From: Opitutales bacterium
GTDB lineage: Bacteria; Verrucomicrobiota; Verrucomicrobiia; Opitutales; Oceanipulchritudinaceae
Direction of reading: 5' to 3'
Length of the DNA stretch: 64,000 bases
Assembly: GCA_016932335.1 (NCBI GenBank)
Contig: JAFGCZ010000008.1
Location: forward strand, 62,001-126,000
Shown here: positions 54,778 through 63,450 of the stretch, piece by piece
Layout: each line of letters opens with the position of its first letter
Numbering within the stretch: position 1 is the first letter of the stretch
Program-made: the position numbers and the translations under genes
Notes under the pieces: model-generated
The model's input: only the letters and a program-made list of their open reading frames with translations
Databases searched by the model: none
Told to the model about the DNA's origin: nothing

Positions 54778-55242
54778 ATGGATAAACAAAGCCAGCTGTT
54801 TTTAGATCAGTACTTAAGCACATTACCCAGCGAAGAAGCCCAAAGGTATACCACTTTTAGTTCGAGCTATTTTTGCGCAGATGAGCACAACGCAAACGTA
54901 TGTGCCGATTTGGTTCTGCGTGGAGAAAAGCGGGCAACCTGCAGCAATGCATATGTATATAACCAAAATTTGGAACCGATGCCACAGGTTGGTGAACTTT
55001 TAGTGGTTACCAAGTGGGATGGAGAGCCCGTATGCATCGTTGAAATTACGTCTGTATGCAAATGCAAATTCGGAGAGGTTACAGCTGAGTTTGCGGCAGA
55101 GGAAGGAGAAGGCGATAAAACCCTAGAATCTTGGCGTAAATCTCATTGGGACTTTTTTTCCAACGAATGTCGAGAGTTTGGGATAGAGCCGGATGTGGAT
55201 ATGATCCTGGTGCTGGAACGTTTTAAAGTCGTTTATCAGTAA
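54778..55242 (+). CDS. ASCH-domain protein
   Basis: A 154-aa protein. GEKRATCSNAYVY, then GELLVVTKWDGEPVCIVEITSV is the ASCH beta-barrel (RNA-binding, PUA-like) core, and GDKTLESWRKSHWDFF is the characteristic helix of the YqfB/ASCH group. Some ASCH proteins act on modified nucleobases; specific function unknown. The start at MDKQSQLF is preferred; the track starts 30 codons earlier in a non-conserved region. Confidence 0.75.
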   Translation: MDKQSQLFLDQYLSTLPSEEAQRYTTFSSSYFCADEHNANVCADLVLRGEKRATCSNAYVYNQNLEPMPQVGELLVVTKWDGEPVCIVEITSVCKCKFGEVTAEFAAEEGEGDKTLESWRKSHWDFFSNECREFGIEPDVDMILVLERFKVVYQ

Positions 55243-55320
55243 GAGGTACCGTTTTCATCGCCGTTGGTACTGTTATCATTTACAGGCATTCTTCCGCCAA
55301 TTGAAATGATTTTTACCAGC

Positions 55321-55548
55321 TTACGACACGGTATTGCCCTTAAGAAGCGCTCTGTAATTGAGAATCACTGTTACAAAGAAAAGGCTGATGAACAAAACCG
55401 GAAAGAGGAGCAGAAACCATATCAGCAATGCCTGCTTTTCTTCGGAAAATGAAGGTAAGACAACCAAGCCAATAACCTCTGTAAACAGAGCAAATACAGT
55501 GACTAAGACTAAAGAGAATTTCACAAAACGGCTCGAATCCTGAATCAT
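55321..55548 (-). CDS. Small two-helix membrane protein
   Basis: A 75-aa protein with two hydrophobic segments (VKFSLVLVTVFALFTEVIG and IWFLLLFPVLFISLFFVTV). GAGGAA lies just before its ATG, so translation is likely. The C-terminus ends soon after helix 2 and may be truncated relative to relatives. Unknown function. Confidence 0.55.
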   Translation of the reverse strand: MIQDSSRFVKFSLVLVTVFALFTEVIGLVVLPSFSEEKQALLIWFLLLFPVLFISLFFVTVILNYRALLKGNTVS

Positions 55549-55570
55549 TTCCTCAACCTTTCAGAACGAA

Positions 55571-55690
55571 TTATCGCATATACCCAAAAACCGTCAACAA
55601 GTTCCCACTGGGATCCATGAGATTGCAACGGATCGGCAAAAAAGTGTATCCCCTCTCCCAACACAAACGGCGCATTCTTTGTTTCAGTTT
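55571..55690 (-). pseudogene. Remnant of a VOC/glyoxalase-like protein
   Basis: On the minus strand, one frame reads PFVLGEGIHFFADP and, after a frame change, LPIRCNLMDPSGNLLTVFG ends at a stop. xxMDPSGNLLTVFG is the usual C-terminal strand of vicinal-oxygen-chelate proteins. The frame shift and the lack of an upstream ORF indicate a broken gene. Confidence 0.4.
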
Positions 55691-55746
55691 ATGATCACCG
55701 GTTGGCCGTCGCCTAATTTCCCCAAAGGCCCGGCTGCGTGAAAACG

Positions 55747-57015
55747 CTACTTAAAAGATAACTGCATTTTCGAGAAATTAAGAATCATCTCATCAAACTG
55801 CTGAATCAAATCCTGCCCGATATTCCCATATACGGACTCATCACCAATTGCCTCTTTAAGCAGCTGAACATTCTTAACAGCAATTTTCTTCCCGCAGACA
55901 TCGAATTCGTAATCAATAAGAAAACCATCGAATGTTTCTTCACCCCCTGCGCCACCTAACGTCAATTCCTGTAGCTTATATCGTTTATCCATATCCTGTT
56001 TATTTTCCAAATAGTAATGATGATAGAGAGTGGTCGCATCAGCGCCTGTATCAAAGGTAAAATGCTTTTGATTAAAATAAACCAGAGGCGTCAAATGATC
56101 CAGAGCCATATTTGACGGGTTATGGAACTCCGTTTCTTTCTTAGGGACAATGAAATTACCATCTCGAGTAATATGTATTTCTTTAAATGCTTCAATGATT
56201 GGAAACCCCAGAATACCATATATTTGGTAATCTGCCTGAGCAAAGAACAATTCCTTATCGGGAAAAACAATAAAGATTGAGTTATAGACATCAATGTCTC
56301 CTATCGTAAGCTTAGGACAAACAGCCAAATCAGCTAAGACCTTATTCCCATTGATGCTTCCGACCTCAATTCCAGCTGGGATAATCCTCATATTGAGGCG
56401 TTTAGCTACAGATTCGATTGTTGTCGAAATATTAGCACCTGTATCAAAAATGAAGTTTTCTGAATCATCCCCGATGTGTACCTTGAGATTTTTTAATCCA
56501 GCAATATCCGTTGTCATTTTAATGATTGTTTCACCATGAATATCAACGGTTTGAGGCGGGATATTTTCTAATGCACTATAGATTTTTAAACTATTCAAAT
56601 GATCACTTAATTGATCTGCATCCAAACAGGTCTTATAGTCATTAACAATTATATCAGTGATTTCTCTGGCTCGTTTATAATTGTATACCTTAAGCGCATT
56701 ATCCGCTTCTATCTGATAGACTTTAAACAGTAATTCTCGGGAAATTCCTGAATCAGCATTATCAAGAAACCTCATTGCTTCTTCGTCTGATTGCTCAGAC
56801 TTATTAAATGCATTATCCAATATTATCATAAAGTAAGCTATATGCGTCTCTGTAAGAGAATCCTTACTTGAATTGAAAATTTGTTTAGCCTCAAAGTAGT
56901 TATGTTGATCAATTAAAGAATTGATCGCATTAAATGAATCCAAGTCACTTGCGGCATACGTATTAAGGCAAGCTAGGAATACCGCAACAAAAGCAATTAT
57001 TTTAAGTTTAACCAT
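55747..57015 (-). CDS. Secreted protein with two retropepsin-like (DTGA) domains
   Basis: A 422-aa protein. A signal peptide (MVKLKIIAFVAVFLACLNTYA) is followed by a helical region to about 150. Two aspartyl-protease-like repeats follow: the first FIFDTGANISTT near 192, and the second FTFDTGADATTL near 322. Each is followed by beta-strand-rich sequence. Each DTGA supplies one catalytic Asp, so the two repeats could make an intramolecular two-Asp active site or two separate sites. Bacterial relatives (PerP-like) act in the periplasm. Start at MVKLKI is chosen as signal-peptide start. Confidence 0.7.
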   Translation of the reverse strand: MVKLKIIAFVAVFLACLNTYAASDLDSFNAINSLIDQHNYFEAKQIFNSSKDSLTETHIAYFMIILDNAFNKSEQSDEEAMRFLDNADSGISRELLFKVYQIEADNALKVYNYKRAREITDIIVNDYKTCLDADQLSDHLNSLKIYSALENIPPQTVDIHGETIIKMTTDIAGLKNLKVHIGDDSENFIFDTGANISTTIESVAKRLNMRIIPAGIEVGSINGNKVLADLAVCPKLTIGDIDVYNSIFIVFPDKELFFAQADYQIYGILGFPIIEAFKEIHITRDGNFIVPKKETEFHNPSNMALDHLTPLVYFNQKHFTFDTGADATTLYHHYYLENKQDMDKRYKLQELTLGGAGGEETFDGFLIDYEFDVCGKKIAVKNVQLLKEAIGDESVYGNIGQDLIQQFDEMILNFSKMQLSFK

Positions 57016-57408
57016 TTTCTTTAGTAAGGTGCACCGTACTGAATTGTATACTTCTACAAGTAGAGAAGGGATTGCTATCCTGCAAATCAATTCCATATCA
57101 AAGGGATAACGGTTATATAATTTTATCTCTCAATGAGTAGAAACACGTATTCCATCGCCACCGAGAGAGGTCTCTTTTCAATTCAGTTAAAATAAAGACA
57201 GAACAATTTGAAGAAGAGACCCTTATGAATCTCAAAAGCGATAAATTTACGACTTTCCTTTGCCTGAAGAGAGCTGTACCCTCTTCCCGACAATCTACCT
57301 TCTGCTCTCTCTGATATGTGAGAGTTTTGGATCAGACGGCCAGATTATGGAAAAAAACATGGCAACAGGCGCCTGACGCTGCCATGCTATTCCCGGGAAA
57401 GAACTCAT
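57016..57408. other. Intergenic with an imperfect long inverted repeat
   Basis: No gene recognised. At 57169-57222 GGTCTCTTTTCAATT and AATTTGAAGAAGAGACC could pair as an imperfect hairpin. A small frame beginning ATGAATCTCAAAAG at 57224 (29 aa) has no support. Confidence 0.5.
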
Positions 57409-58290
57409 ATGAAAAGAATTCTTTTAGCTGGAGCAACCGGGTATCTCGGGAGTCACATCCTCACAGAGCTGTTGGACAGAGGAGTTGAAGTGATTGCTGT
57501 CGCAAGGACAAAAACAAAGATAACGATTTCACATCCTTTGCTGACTATCGTAGAAGCGCAATTGACCAATCCTGAAAGCATTGAAGGGATAGCCGCCAAT
57601 GCGGATGCGGTGATCTCATGTGTGGGAATCACGCGCCAGAAAGATAACCTCACCTATATGGATGTAGATTACCAGGCGAATCAGAATTTACTGGATGAGG
57701 CCCTGGCATCTGGAGTTGAGAAGTTCATCTATGTTTCCGTACTAAACGGTCAGAAACTCAGAAAACTGAAAATTTGTGAAGCAAAAGAAAAGTTCGCAGA
57801 TTCACTGAAAGCCTCAGGCCTAGACTATACCGTTGTTCGCCCCAATGGGTTCTTCTCAGATATGGGCGATTTCCTTAAAATGGCAAAAGGCGGAAAGGTT
57901 TACCTATTCGGTGACGGGAACCTTAAGCTCAATCCAATACACGGATCAGATCTGGCAAAAGCCTGTGTCGATTGCCTGGAAAAGTCGGAAAATGAAGTCA
58001 ACATCGGCGGTCCAGAGCTGTTAACTCAAAACGAAATAGCAGATGTTGCCTTTCAGGCATACGGAAAGAAGGGGAAGATTATCCATCTTCCCAATGTTAT
58101 CCGCAAAGCAACCATATTGCTGCTGCGGCTCTTTACATCGCAGAAGACGTACGGCCCATTCGAGTTTTTCCTAACCACGATGGCGATGGATATGAGTGCT
58201 CCATGCTATGGAATTCACAAGCTGCTGGACCATTACAAAGAGATTGTTCGATCAGAAGGTGCGTCACAGAGATCGTTTGGGCGATCTTGA
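57409..58290 (+). CDS. NmrA-like NAD(P)-binding oxidoreductase
   Basis: A 293-aa extended short-chain-dehydrogenase-fold protein. The nucleotide motif GATGYLGSHI is near residue 8, and VRPNGFFSDMGDF marks the NmrA/atypical SDR group. The C-terminal helix segment ends at LLDHYKEIVRSE; the last residues GASQRSFGRS do not look native because the gene runs directly into an outer-membrane-protein fragment. Function unknown; the start is ATG at 57409 with GAAAG upstream. Confidence 0.75.
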   Translation: MKRILLAGATGYLGSHILTELLDRGVEVIAVARTKTKITISHPLLTIVEAQLTNPESIEGIAANADAVISCVGITRQKDNLTYMDVDYQANQNLLDEALASGVEKFIYVSVLNGQKLRKLKICEAKEKFADSLKASGLDYTVVRPNGFFSDMGDFLKMAKGGKVYLFGDGNLKLNPIHGSDLAKACVDCLEKSENEVNIGGPELLTQNEIADVAFQAYGKKGKIIHLPNVIRKATILLLRLFTSQKTYGPFEFFLTTMAMDMSAPCYGIHKLLDHYKEIVRSEGASQRSFGRS

Positions 58291-58724
58291 ACAGAGGTGA
58301 AGGCAACTGGGGTTTAAAGGCACAGCTTTCCTACTATAATTACGATGCCGACTACAGCGGTTTGGACGCCAGCAACAACGATCTCATTGCGATGGGTGCC
58401 TTTGACTGGGCTGCAGCGGTTGCCAGCGAAGGCGTGATTCCCTCTCTAGCCATCAACTACCTTTGGGTGCCTGAAAACATCACATGGATTGATTCGATAA
58501 ACTTCTACAACGATTTCAGCATCATCATGAAGCATGCCGATAGCTTTAGCGACAGCGCTATGAATGTTATCGGAATGGCAATCGCACGTGGTGGCTGGTA
58601 CATATATGTAGACTACGCCTTCTCCAACGGAAACTACTTTGTAGGCAGTGGCGGCGATTTTGGAGCCAACGAAAGCGATGAGTGGCAGAAACGGTTCAAT
58701 ATTAATTTCGGATACTATTTCTAA
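58266..58724 (+). pseudogene. Truncated outer-membrane beta-barrel protein (C-terminal part)
   Basis: The frame reads EGNWGLKAQLSYYNYDAD, later GGWYIYVDYAFSNGNY, and ends in RFNINFGYYF, the terminal-Phe signature of outer-membrane barrels. It begins without signal peptide inside the end of the oxidoreductase gene, so only the last 150 residues remain. The junction near 58257 is a likely deletion point. Confidence 0.6.
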
Positions 58725-58882
58725 GCTGAAATTGACGGGTCGTAATGTATAAGCCTGCCCCTTTACTTTCCGGGAACAGGCGGGAGGCATTTCTGGGCAC
58801 AGGAGTGTCTTATCCATCGGCCGCACACCATGCCTCAAACAGGAAGCATGATTCATGGCTTTTTTGAAATTCGTTGTTGACG

Positions 58883-58910
58883 AAGCTATATACCGATCGG
58901 TATATAGCTT
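58883..58910. promoter_or_regulatory. 28-bp perfect palindrome, TetR operator candidate
   Basis: AAGCTATATACCGATCGGTATATAGCTT reads the same on both strands and lies 10 bases before the TetR start, so autoregulation is probable. A second TACCGAACGGTA-type site is at 59507-59518. Confidence 0.8.
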
Positions 58911-58920
58911 ATATTCCACA

Positions 58921-59487
58921 ATGAACACCCGTGAAAAAATCCTTCAAGTTGCTTTAGAACTCTTCTACAGGGAGGGTTATGAAAGTAGCGGTGTTCAAAA
59001 GATTGTGGAACTGTCGGGAGTGCAGAAACCAACGCTATACCATTACTTTGGAAGCAAGCGAGGTTTGCTGGAGACTCTGATTAATGATGGGTTTGATGAG
59101 TTTTGGCCTCAGTTAGTTACTGCGGCACAGTATGAAAGTGATATCACAGCGAACCTTGAACGCATCTTCTGCCTGTATTTCTCTTTCGCCAAAAAACATC
59201 CCATTTTCTATCAGTGGTATCTCAGCATTATCCAATCACCGCTCGAAAGTGACTCCGGTAAACTCATAGCTCCTGTGTTGGAGAGGCAATGTGTCAGTTT
59301 TGCTAAACTCTTTGAACTGGCGGCAGAGGATCATGGGAATATGAAAGGTAGAAATTTACGCTACGCTTTCACCTATCTTGGAATGATCAACACCTGCATC
59401 ACAACAGCTTTTTATAATCAGCTGGAGTTGTCAGATGAGAATGCCCACATAGCATGTAAACAATTCATGCACGGAATTTTTTCCTAA
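58921..59487 (+). CDS. TetR-family transcriptional regulator
   Basis: A 188-aa repressor. The N-terminal helix-turn-helix contains ALELFYREGYESSGVQKIVELSGVQKPTLYHYFGSK. The C-terminal ligand domain follows. The start MNTREKIL is preceded by the 28-bp palindrome; the track starts 22 codons upstream through that palindrome, which is unlikely. It likely controls itself and the GH13 gene 39 bp downstream. Confidence 0.92.
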   Translation: MNTREKILQVALELFYREGYESSGVQKIVELSGVQKPTLYHYFGSKRGLLETLINDGFDEFWPQLVTAAQYESDITANLERIFCLYFSFAKKHPIFYQWYLSIIQSPLESDSGKLIAPVLERQCVSFAKLFELAAEDHGNMKGRNLRYAFTYLGMINTCITTAFYNQLELSDENAHIACKQFMHGIFS

Positions 59488-59506
59488 TTTTTTTAATATC
59501 TTAATA

Positions 59507-59518
59507 TACCGAACGGTA
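59507..59518. promoter_or_regulatory. Second TetR half-operator between TetR and GH13 genes
   Basis: TACCG-AA-CGGTA, sharing the TACCG/CGGTA core with the upstream palindrome; it lies 9 bp before the GH13 start. Confidence 0.55.
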
Positions 59519-59526
59519 GGTATAAC

Positions 59527-60933
59527 ATGAATAGACCAACTCACCTTTACCACATATTTCCACTCGGAGCTCTGAGAAGAGAGGCCACGGGGCAAGTTGA
59601 TAAAAGGCCCACACATTGCCACAATCTACGAACGCTGGAGCAATGGATTCCTCACTTACAAGATCTCCGCATAGACACCCTTCTGCTTGGGCCAGTCTTT
59701 CAATCAGAAACACATGGTTACGACTGCACAGATCAACGGCAGGTGGACAACCGGCTTGGTTCCTGGGATGATCTGGCGGCACTCATCCGGAAGCTACATG
59801 CCGAAGGAATCAAGGTGGTGCTTGATGCGGTATGGAGCCATACCTCCCGGCAACATTTTGCTTATCAGGACATTCTGAAGAATGGGACGGATTCGGCTTA
59901 CGCTGATTGGTATGAAAACCTCCGCTGGGGAATCACGAACCGTCTGGGTGACCCTTTCACGGTAGATTGCTGGGATGGGCACGAGGAGTTACCCAAGCTC
60001 AATTTGAACCATCCGGAGGTTCAGACAGAAATACTCTCGATTGCATCGTTGTGGATACATGAGTTGGGAATTGATGGCGTTCGTATCGACGCAGCGGATA
60101 CCATGGATCGTCAATTTTTGGCGCGCTTATCCGACCACTGTCATGCCCTTAAACGAGACTTCTGGATGCTGGGAGAGGTTGTCTTTGGTGATTACCGTTT
60201 ATGGCTTGAAGAGGGAAAACTGGACTCGATTACAAATTATGAAGGGTACAAGTCTCTCTGGTCCTCATTTAATGACGGTAATCTATTTGAGATAGCCTAT
60301 TCGCTAAATCGTCTTTCAAACCCGGATAACGGAATATACAAAGACTACAAGTTGCTTTTGTTTAATGAAAATCACGATGTTTCCAGAATTGCCAGTGTGC
60401 TTCATAACAGGAAGCATCTCTATCCGCTGCATTTAATGCACTACACCATTCCGGGGATTCCTTCCCTTTATTACGGAGAAGAATGGGGATACTCAGCGCA
60501 AAAAGAAAACAAAGGCGACTGGAACCTGAGACCACAGACTCTAAACGTACCGCCGGAACATATACCGGAACCCCACCTACTGCCGGCGTTGAAACGCTTC
60601 GTCGATTTGTATTTCAACCATATTGCACTGCGAGAAGGCGCTTACAGACAAGTATATGTTTCTCCGAACCAACTGGCCTACTTAAGAATCCACGAGAAAG
60701 AAACACTTTTGGTGGTGATCAACGCAGAAGAAACGGAAGTAAACCTTACATTGCGACTCAATGCAGCAAAGTTAACCGATATATTAAATACATCTGAAGC
60801 CAGGCTCTATCCCAATGATGGGATATGGGAAGTGAAGGTGCCTAACTGCTGGGGCTCTATCTACACAGTGGATTTTGCTCAAGAAAAACAACCACAACTA
60901 TTTGAGATTTCTTCAACTTGCTCAATAAACTAA
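59527..60933 (+). CDS. GH13 alpha-amylase-family glycosidase
   Basis: A 468-aa (beta/alpha)8 enzyme. Motifs: region I VVLDAVWSH, region II GVRIDAAD with the nucleophile Asp, region III LGEVVFGD with the acid/base Glu, and region IV LFNENHDVSR. No signal peptide, so likely cytoplasmic, acting on maltodextrins or sucrose-type substrates. It forms a row with two small genes downstream (gaps of 7 and 8 bp). Confidence 0.9.
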   Translation: MNRPTHLYHIFPLGALRREATGQVDKRPTHCHNLRTLEQWIPHLQDLRIDTLLLGPVFQSETHGYDCTDQRQVDNRLGSWDDLAALIRKLHAEGIKVVLDAVWSHTSRQHFAYQDILKNGTDSAYADWYENLRWGITNRLGDPFTVDCWDGHEELPKLNLNHPEVQTEILSIASLWIHELGIDGVRIDAADTMDRQFLARLSDHCHALKRDFWMLGEVVFGDYRLWLEEGKLDSITNYEGYKSLWSSFNDGNLFEIAYSLNRLSNPDNGIYKDYKLLLFNENHDVSRIASVLHNRKHLYPLHLMHYTIPGIPSLYYGEEWGYSAQKENKGDWNLRPQTLNVPPEHIPEPHLLPALKRFVDLYFNHIALREGAYRQVYVSPNQLAYLRIHEKETLLVVINAEETEVNLTLRLNAAKLTDILNTSEARLYPNDGIWEVKVPNCWGSIYTVDFAQEKQPQLFEISSTCSIN

Positions 60934-60940
60934 CCTGACA

Positions 60941-61444
60941 ATGGCAACACCACAAAACCTATTCACCCGGCTCATGGGAATGTCCGACGACGTATGGCTC
61001 CGCCACACAAATCCGCTCAGTGTTTGGTCGCGCATTCTATTGAGCCTACCGATTCTGACCCTTTCCATTTGGAGCCGCGCGTGGATAGGTTTTTATGCCA
61101 TCGTTGCTATAGGTCTGTCTCTTTTTTGGTTATGGATTAACCCGCGGCTGTTTCCCGTACCTAAAAACACAAACAATTGGGCATCCCAGGGGGTTCTCGG
61201 TGAGCGGTTGTGGATCAACCGTAAAAAGGTTCCCGTTCCCCGCGAACATGTATACGCCGGAACGGCCCTTATGTGTATCAGTTTACTGGGATTCCCCTTC
61301 TATATCTACGGCCTCTACCAGTTAGATTTTTGGCCTATGCTGTTTGGCTTTACCCTCATATACATGGGGAAGCTTTGGTATTTTGATCGCATGGTCTGGC
61401 TCTACCGAGAAATGAGAGTGAAAAACAGTAATAGCTGTAATTAA
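60941..61444 (+). CDS. Membrane protein, DUF6653-like
   Basis: A 167-aa protein with SDDVWLRHTNPLSVWSRI and four hydrophobic segments. The MSDDxWxRHxNPxSVWxR pattern resembles a conserved bacterial family (DUF6653) that I recall without certainty. Function unknown. Seven bases after GH13. Confidence 0.6.
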   Translation: MATPQNLFTRLMGMSDDVWLRHTNPLSVWSRILLSLPILTLSIWSRAWIGFYAIVAIGLSLFWLWINPRLFPVPKNTNNWASQGVLGERLWINRKKVPVPREHVYAGTALMCISLLGFPFYIYGLYQLDFWPMLFGFTLIYMGKLWYFDRMVWLYREMRVKNSNSCN

Positions 61445-61452
61445 AGGCTCAC

Positions 61453-61863
61453 ATGGACAGAGTAGAAATTAAAGAAGCCAGCAGCCACCACAGTGAGCGC
61501 ATTCAGGAATTATTGAAACAACTGGGCTATGAGGCACCATTGGAGCAGATAGAGAAAAATCTGGCCAACAACATTTTGATAGCGCTTGAAGAAGATGAAG
61601 TGGTTGGGCTTATGTCACTTATCTTTTTCGACTACTTTCCAACCTCACACAAAATGTGCCGCATTACGGCCATTGTTGTGGACGAAGCTTTTCGGGGGAA
61701 AGGGATAGGAAGCCAATTGATTGATTTTGCAAAGGAGATAGCTGTAGACAAGGGCTGCAATGCCCTTGAAGTAACGACATCTCTGAGGAGAGAACAAACT
61801 CAAGCCTACTATGAACACATAGGTTTCAAGAAAACATCTTTTCGCTACTTACAAGAACTTTAG
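61453..61863 (+). CDS. GNAT-family N-acetyltransferase
   Basis: A 136-aa protein. ITAIVVDEAFRGKGIGSQLIDF is the acetyl-CoA-binding motif A, and YYEHIGFKKT is the C-terminal motif. Substrate unknown. Eight bases after the membrane-protein gene; co-transcribed with the GH13 unit. The track's Met is used. Confidence 0.88.
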   Translation: MDRVEIKEASSHHSERIQELLKQLGYEAPLEQIEKNLANNILIALEEDEVVGLMSLIFFDYFPTSHKMCRITAIVVDEAFRGKGIGSQLIDFAKEIAVDKGCNALEVTTSLRREQTQAYYEHIGFKKTSFRYLQEL

Positions 61864-61910
61864 AATAAGCACAGCCAGCGATGACAATGCGATCCGGATC
61901 ATAGTTTTTT

Positions 61911-62537
61911 TCAGGAATTGTAGTTCCACTTTACTACCGTTGTTTTGATACTAAATTTTACCTTTTTAGGGTTTAAACAAGAGAGTGAAACGAACCATGA
62001 TTTTGATTCTGACTGGGTGCTGATATATACAAAGGTGGTGATGGGCATCTCTAATACCGGCATAAGGCTAGCAATTCCTACAAGAATGCCAAAGTCGTTG
62101 TCTATGGTTGCCTCTTCAGCCTGTTCTTGAACTATACGCATCTGCTCTACGAGGTAATTCATCATTGGAGTAACATCTCCACCAAGATTGCTAAGTAGAT
62201 CGTTAAAGAAAAGTTTGCAAATCGTGGTGGCATTGGCGTAGCCGTCAAATTCCTGATTTTGAGCAGATGTTTGCCCCATGCCCTGTATGGAATTCATTAC
62301 CTTGATCATTTGATCTTTATTTAAAAGGTAAAGGCCATTAACGACTGGGCTTTCGGTTGTTTTTTCTACTTCGTCGATGATTACAGGGAATAATTCAGTA
62401 CATTTCACAAATGCTTTTTCCATGTTTTCTTTTGTCTCTTCCGACCAAGAATTCTGTATAAAAGCAAAGGCCAAATTTGAGTCAGGACCATGTAACCAGA
62501 CACCCGATTCGGTGGAAAATTTAAAATATTCAGTCAT
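61911..62537 (-). CDS. Paralogue A of an unrecognised family
   Basis: A 208-aa protein without signal peptide. Shared blocks with paralogue B (62677-63306): VWLHGP / AWMHAP; VVNGLYL / VVNGVYV; MNSIQGMG / MNSIEGMG; LGGDVTPM; SLMPVLEMP / SLMPVLDIP; and ESKSWF / ESKTWF. The C-terminal segment (KFSIKTTVVKWN) is beta-like. I do not recognise the family and find no catalytic motif. It has its own promoter space with a 17-bp inverted repeat. Confidence 0.65.
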   Translation of the reverse strand: MTEYFKFSTESGVWLHGPDSNLAFAFIQNSWSEETKENMEKAFVKCTELFPVIIDEVEKTTESPVVNGLYLLNKDQMIKVMNSIQGMGQTSAQNQEFDGYANATTICKLFFNDLLSNLGGDVTPMMNYLVEQMRIVQEQAEEATIDNDFGILVGIASLMPVLEMPITTFVYISTQSESKSWFVSLSCLNPKKVKFSIKTTVVKWNYNS

Positions 62538-62572
62538 AGGTAATATCCTGTTTGGGTGATAAATCTGGGGAG

Positions 62573-62589
62573 ATCTGAATTATTCAGAT
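62573..62589. repeat. 17-bp inverted repeat upstream of paralogue A
   Basis: ATCTGAAT-T-ATTCAGAT, perfect arms of 8 bp, 36 bp before the A start. An operator is plausible. Confidence 0.5.
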
Positions 62590-62603
62590 TTAATAATATA
62601 ACG

Positions 62604-62648
62604 AAAACACAACCTTGCCATATTACGGTGAAAATGTGCAAGGTTGTG
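62604..62648 (-). terminator. Terminator after paralogue B
   Basis: Arms CACAACCTTGC / GCAAGGTTGTG with a 19-nt loop, followed on the minus strand by TTTT. It separates the two paralogues. Confidence 0.6.
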
Positions 62649-62676
62649 GAAATCTACGAAGTTAATTATTGAGCAA

Positions 62677-63306
62677 TCAACAAGCTTTTACATAATTATA
62701 TCGAACTGCGGTATAGGTGTAGTTGTAAGACTGACGCTTTTCGTCGTGGCAATGTACATGTTCAAACCATGTTTTTGACTCTCCTGCGATGTAGGCATAA
62801 ATAAATGTTGTTACAGGAATATCTAAAACTGGCATCAATGATACTAAACCCATAACGGTACCAAAGTTATTGGAAGAGATACCTTTAGAGGTTGTTTGCT
62901 GGCTTGCCATCTGACTTGTCAGGTATTGGTTCATTGGAGTGACGTCTCCTCCCAAACCACCGAGAATGCTTTGGAAGAATGCGTTTATCATTTCTGTAGG
63001 GGTACCGTTACCAGATTGCTGCTTCTGGTTTGCTCCTGTCATTCCCATTCCTTCGATGGAATTCATAGCCTTAGTCATGGCTTCCTGATCTTCAACATAG
63101 ACACCATTAACGACTTGTTGGCCCGATGTTTGTTTTACAGCTTCCTTTATCTTAGAAGACATAGCAAGTGCATCTTGGAATGCAGTAGCCAAAGCTTCTT
63201 TCTGTGCATCAGGTAAGTTATTGAGAATGTAAGCAAACGTATAGTCGGTAGAAGGGGCATGCATCCATGCTCCGACGGAGGTAGCATTTGTAATGAGAAA
63301 ACTCAT
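62677..63306 (-). CDS. Paralogue B of an unrecognised family
   Basis: A 209-aa protein, no signal peptide, alignable with paralogue A over its whole length with about one third identity by eye. Extra features: Gln/Ser/Thr-rich linkers (MASQQTTSKG) around the conserved blocks, and a Cys/His pair near the end (HVHCHDEKR). It starts MSFLITNATS. Own terminator. Unknown function; tandem duplication is evident. Confidence 0.65.
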   Translation of the reverse strand: MSFLITNATSVGAWMHAPSTDYTFAYILNNLPDAQKEALATAFQDALAMSSKIKEAVKQTSGQQVVNGVYVEDQEAMTKAMNSIEGMGMTGANQKQQSGNGTPTEMINAFFQSILGGLGGDVTPMNQYLTSQMASQQTTSKGISSNNFGTVMGLVSLMPVLDIPVTTFIYAYIAGESKTWFEHVHCHDEKRQSYNYTYTAVRYNYVKAC

Positions 63307-63414
63307 ATTGATTTAGTTTTAGGATTAGAGTTGAGTTAAAGCTATCAAAGCTTATGGACTCACAGTCTAAGCGCACTTTGGTGGTAAATCAAACAAAGCG
63401 AATAATAAAAATCA

Positions 63415-63439
63415 ATATCATTTAATAACGAAATGATAT
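63415..63439. repeat. AT-rich inverted repeat
   Basis: ATATCATTT-AATAACG-AAATGATAT. It could terminate the 63451 gene on the minus strand (a T-rich tract follows) or serve as an operator for paralogue B. Confidence 0.45.
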
Positions 63440-63450
63440 AAAGTTATTCA

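Noticed and set aside
57224-57313. 29-aa frame before the oxidoreductase
   Set aside because: Considered as the lost 5' end of the truncated barrel gene, but it lacks a hydrophobic signal peptide.
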